DNA of 8,430 nt from Bacteroidota bacterium (GTDB lineage Bacteria > Bacteroidota > Rhodothermia > Rhodothermales > UBA10348). The stretch lies in the NCBI GenBank assembly GCA_018623785.1, contig JAAZVD010000054.1, forward strand, positions 1 to 8,430, in the 5' to 3' direction. The notes beneath the pieces are model-generated. The model did no database searches and had not been told where the DNA came from. It saw only the letters and a list, made by a program, of their open reading frames with translations. Positions 7,974 to 8,430 of the stretch are shown piece by piece; the first letter of the stretch is position 1, and each line of letters opens with the position of its first letter. The translations under genes and the position numbers were made by a program.

Positions 7974-8430
7974 TCACCGATCCACCCGCAGCATCATGAG
8001 AGCCGCCAGGACAAAAGAGGCTCCGCCAGCAACCAATACAAAAATGGACTGCCCTCCGAACACATGATCCAGCAATGCACCATAGACGGTGGAAGCAAGA
8101 ATCTGAGGCAGGACGATGAAGAAGTTGAAGATGCCCATGTAAATGCCAAACTTTCCGGCCGGCAAGGCATCGGTCAGAATGGCATAGGGCATGGCCAGGA
8201 TACTGGCCCACGCCACTCCGATCCCAACCATGGACATCAGCAACCACGTCGGATCAGGAATCAGGTAGATACTGCACAGACCGGTAGCACCGGCCAGCAG
8301 ACCTAGTATATGGGTGGCACGCCGCCCGATGCGAACCGATAGCGGCGCCAAGGCAAAGGCAAAAAGAGCAGCCACGGCATTGTACGCCCCGAAGAGTACA
8401 CCGACCCAATCCGCGCCGTCGTTGTAGAGC
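7974..8430 (-). CDS. SLC45-like MFS sugar transporter, C-terminal part (partial)
   Basis: The last 151 residues of a major facilitator superfamily protein; the start lies beyond the right edge of the window. About five membrane segments can be seen, fitting helices 8-12: WVGVLFGAYNAVAALFAFAL, THILGLLAGATGLCSIYLI, WLLMSMVGIGVAWASILAMP, GIYMGIFNFFIVLPQILA and SIFVLVAGGASFVLAALMML. The loop PLSVRIGRRATH is the MFS basic loop, and LYNDGADWVG, AWASILAMPYAILTD and YMGIFNFFIVLPQIL resemble the SLC45/glycoside-type sugar transporters common in Bacteroidota, which carry sucrose- or maltose-like sugars, usually with protons. The inner-membrane location follows from this; the exact sugar cannot be read from the fragment. 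The TGA stop at 7976-7974 is 25 bases before tamA, so the two are probably co-transcribed. Confidence 0.87.
   Translation of the reverse strand, partial: LYNDGADWVGVLFGAYNAVAALFAFALAPLSVRIGRRATHILGLLAGATGLCSIYLIPDPTWLLMSMVGIGVAWASILAMPYAILTDALPAGKFGIYMGIFNFFIVLPQILASTVYGALLDHVFGGQSIFVLVAGGASFVLAALMMLRVDR

Noticed and set aside
7827..8306. A plus-strand 159-codon frame opposite the transporter and tamA start
   Set aside because: It is antisense to clear transmembrane helices of the transporter and to the tamA signal peptide; the translation is low-complexity and unrecognisable.

Overview
The window carries four genes, all on the minus strand. In the direction of transcription (high to low coordinates) they are: the C-terminal part of an SLC45-like major facilitator sugar transporter (8430-7974, cut by the window edge); an Omp85-family outer-membrane protein of TamA type (7948-5813); a very large TamB/AsmA-like protein (5813-576); and the N-terminal part of a protein of the L-fucose/L-arabinose isomerase fold (414-1, cut by the other edge). 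I see no rRNA, tRNA, CRISPR array, insertion sequence or long DNA repeat. Plus-strand reading frames, although some are long, look like shadows of the minus-strand genes.

The organism is a Gram-negative, double-membrane bacterium with moderately GC-rich DNA (by eye). The TamA-TamB pair, the SLC45-type MFS transporter and the isomerase-like protein together fit a member of the Bacteroidota/Rhodothermota/Balneolota side of the FCB group. This is inference from gene content and protein character, not a measured placement. One point against a typical Bacteroidota is the perfect AGGAGG Shine-Dalgarno in front of tamA, since that phylum seldom relies on such sites.

The first three genes look like one transcription unit. 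Only 25 bases separate the transporter stop from the tamA start, and the tamA stop and tamB start share one base in a TGATG junction, which suggests translational coupling. TamA (signal peptide, about three POTRA domains, 16-strand-type barrel) and TamB (one N-terminal membrane anchor, then a long beta-rich periplasmic body ending in the TamB/DUF490 domain) should together bridge inner and outer membranes. Known roles of the family are insertion of a subset of outer-membrane proteins and phospholipid transport to the outer membrane.

A 161-base gap separates tamB from the isomerase gene. It holds a weak stem-loop directly after the tamB stop, and further on a 6-bp inverted repeat that encloses a sequence matching the Bacteroidota -7 consensus. 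The isomerase may therefore have its own, possibly regulated, promoter.

I found no clear evidence of a previously undescribed system here. The most useful second looks are the isomerase-like protein of unknown substrate and its upstream inverted repeat, the start-site and signal-peptide conflict in TamA, the coupling of the sugar transporter to the TAM genes, and the complete absence of cysteine from both TAM proteins.
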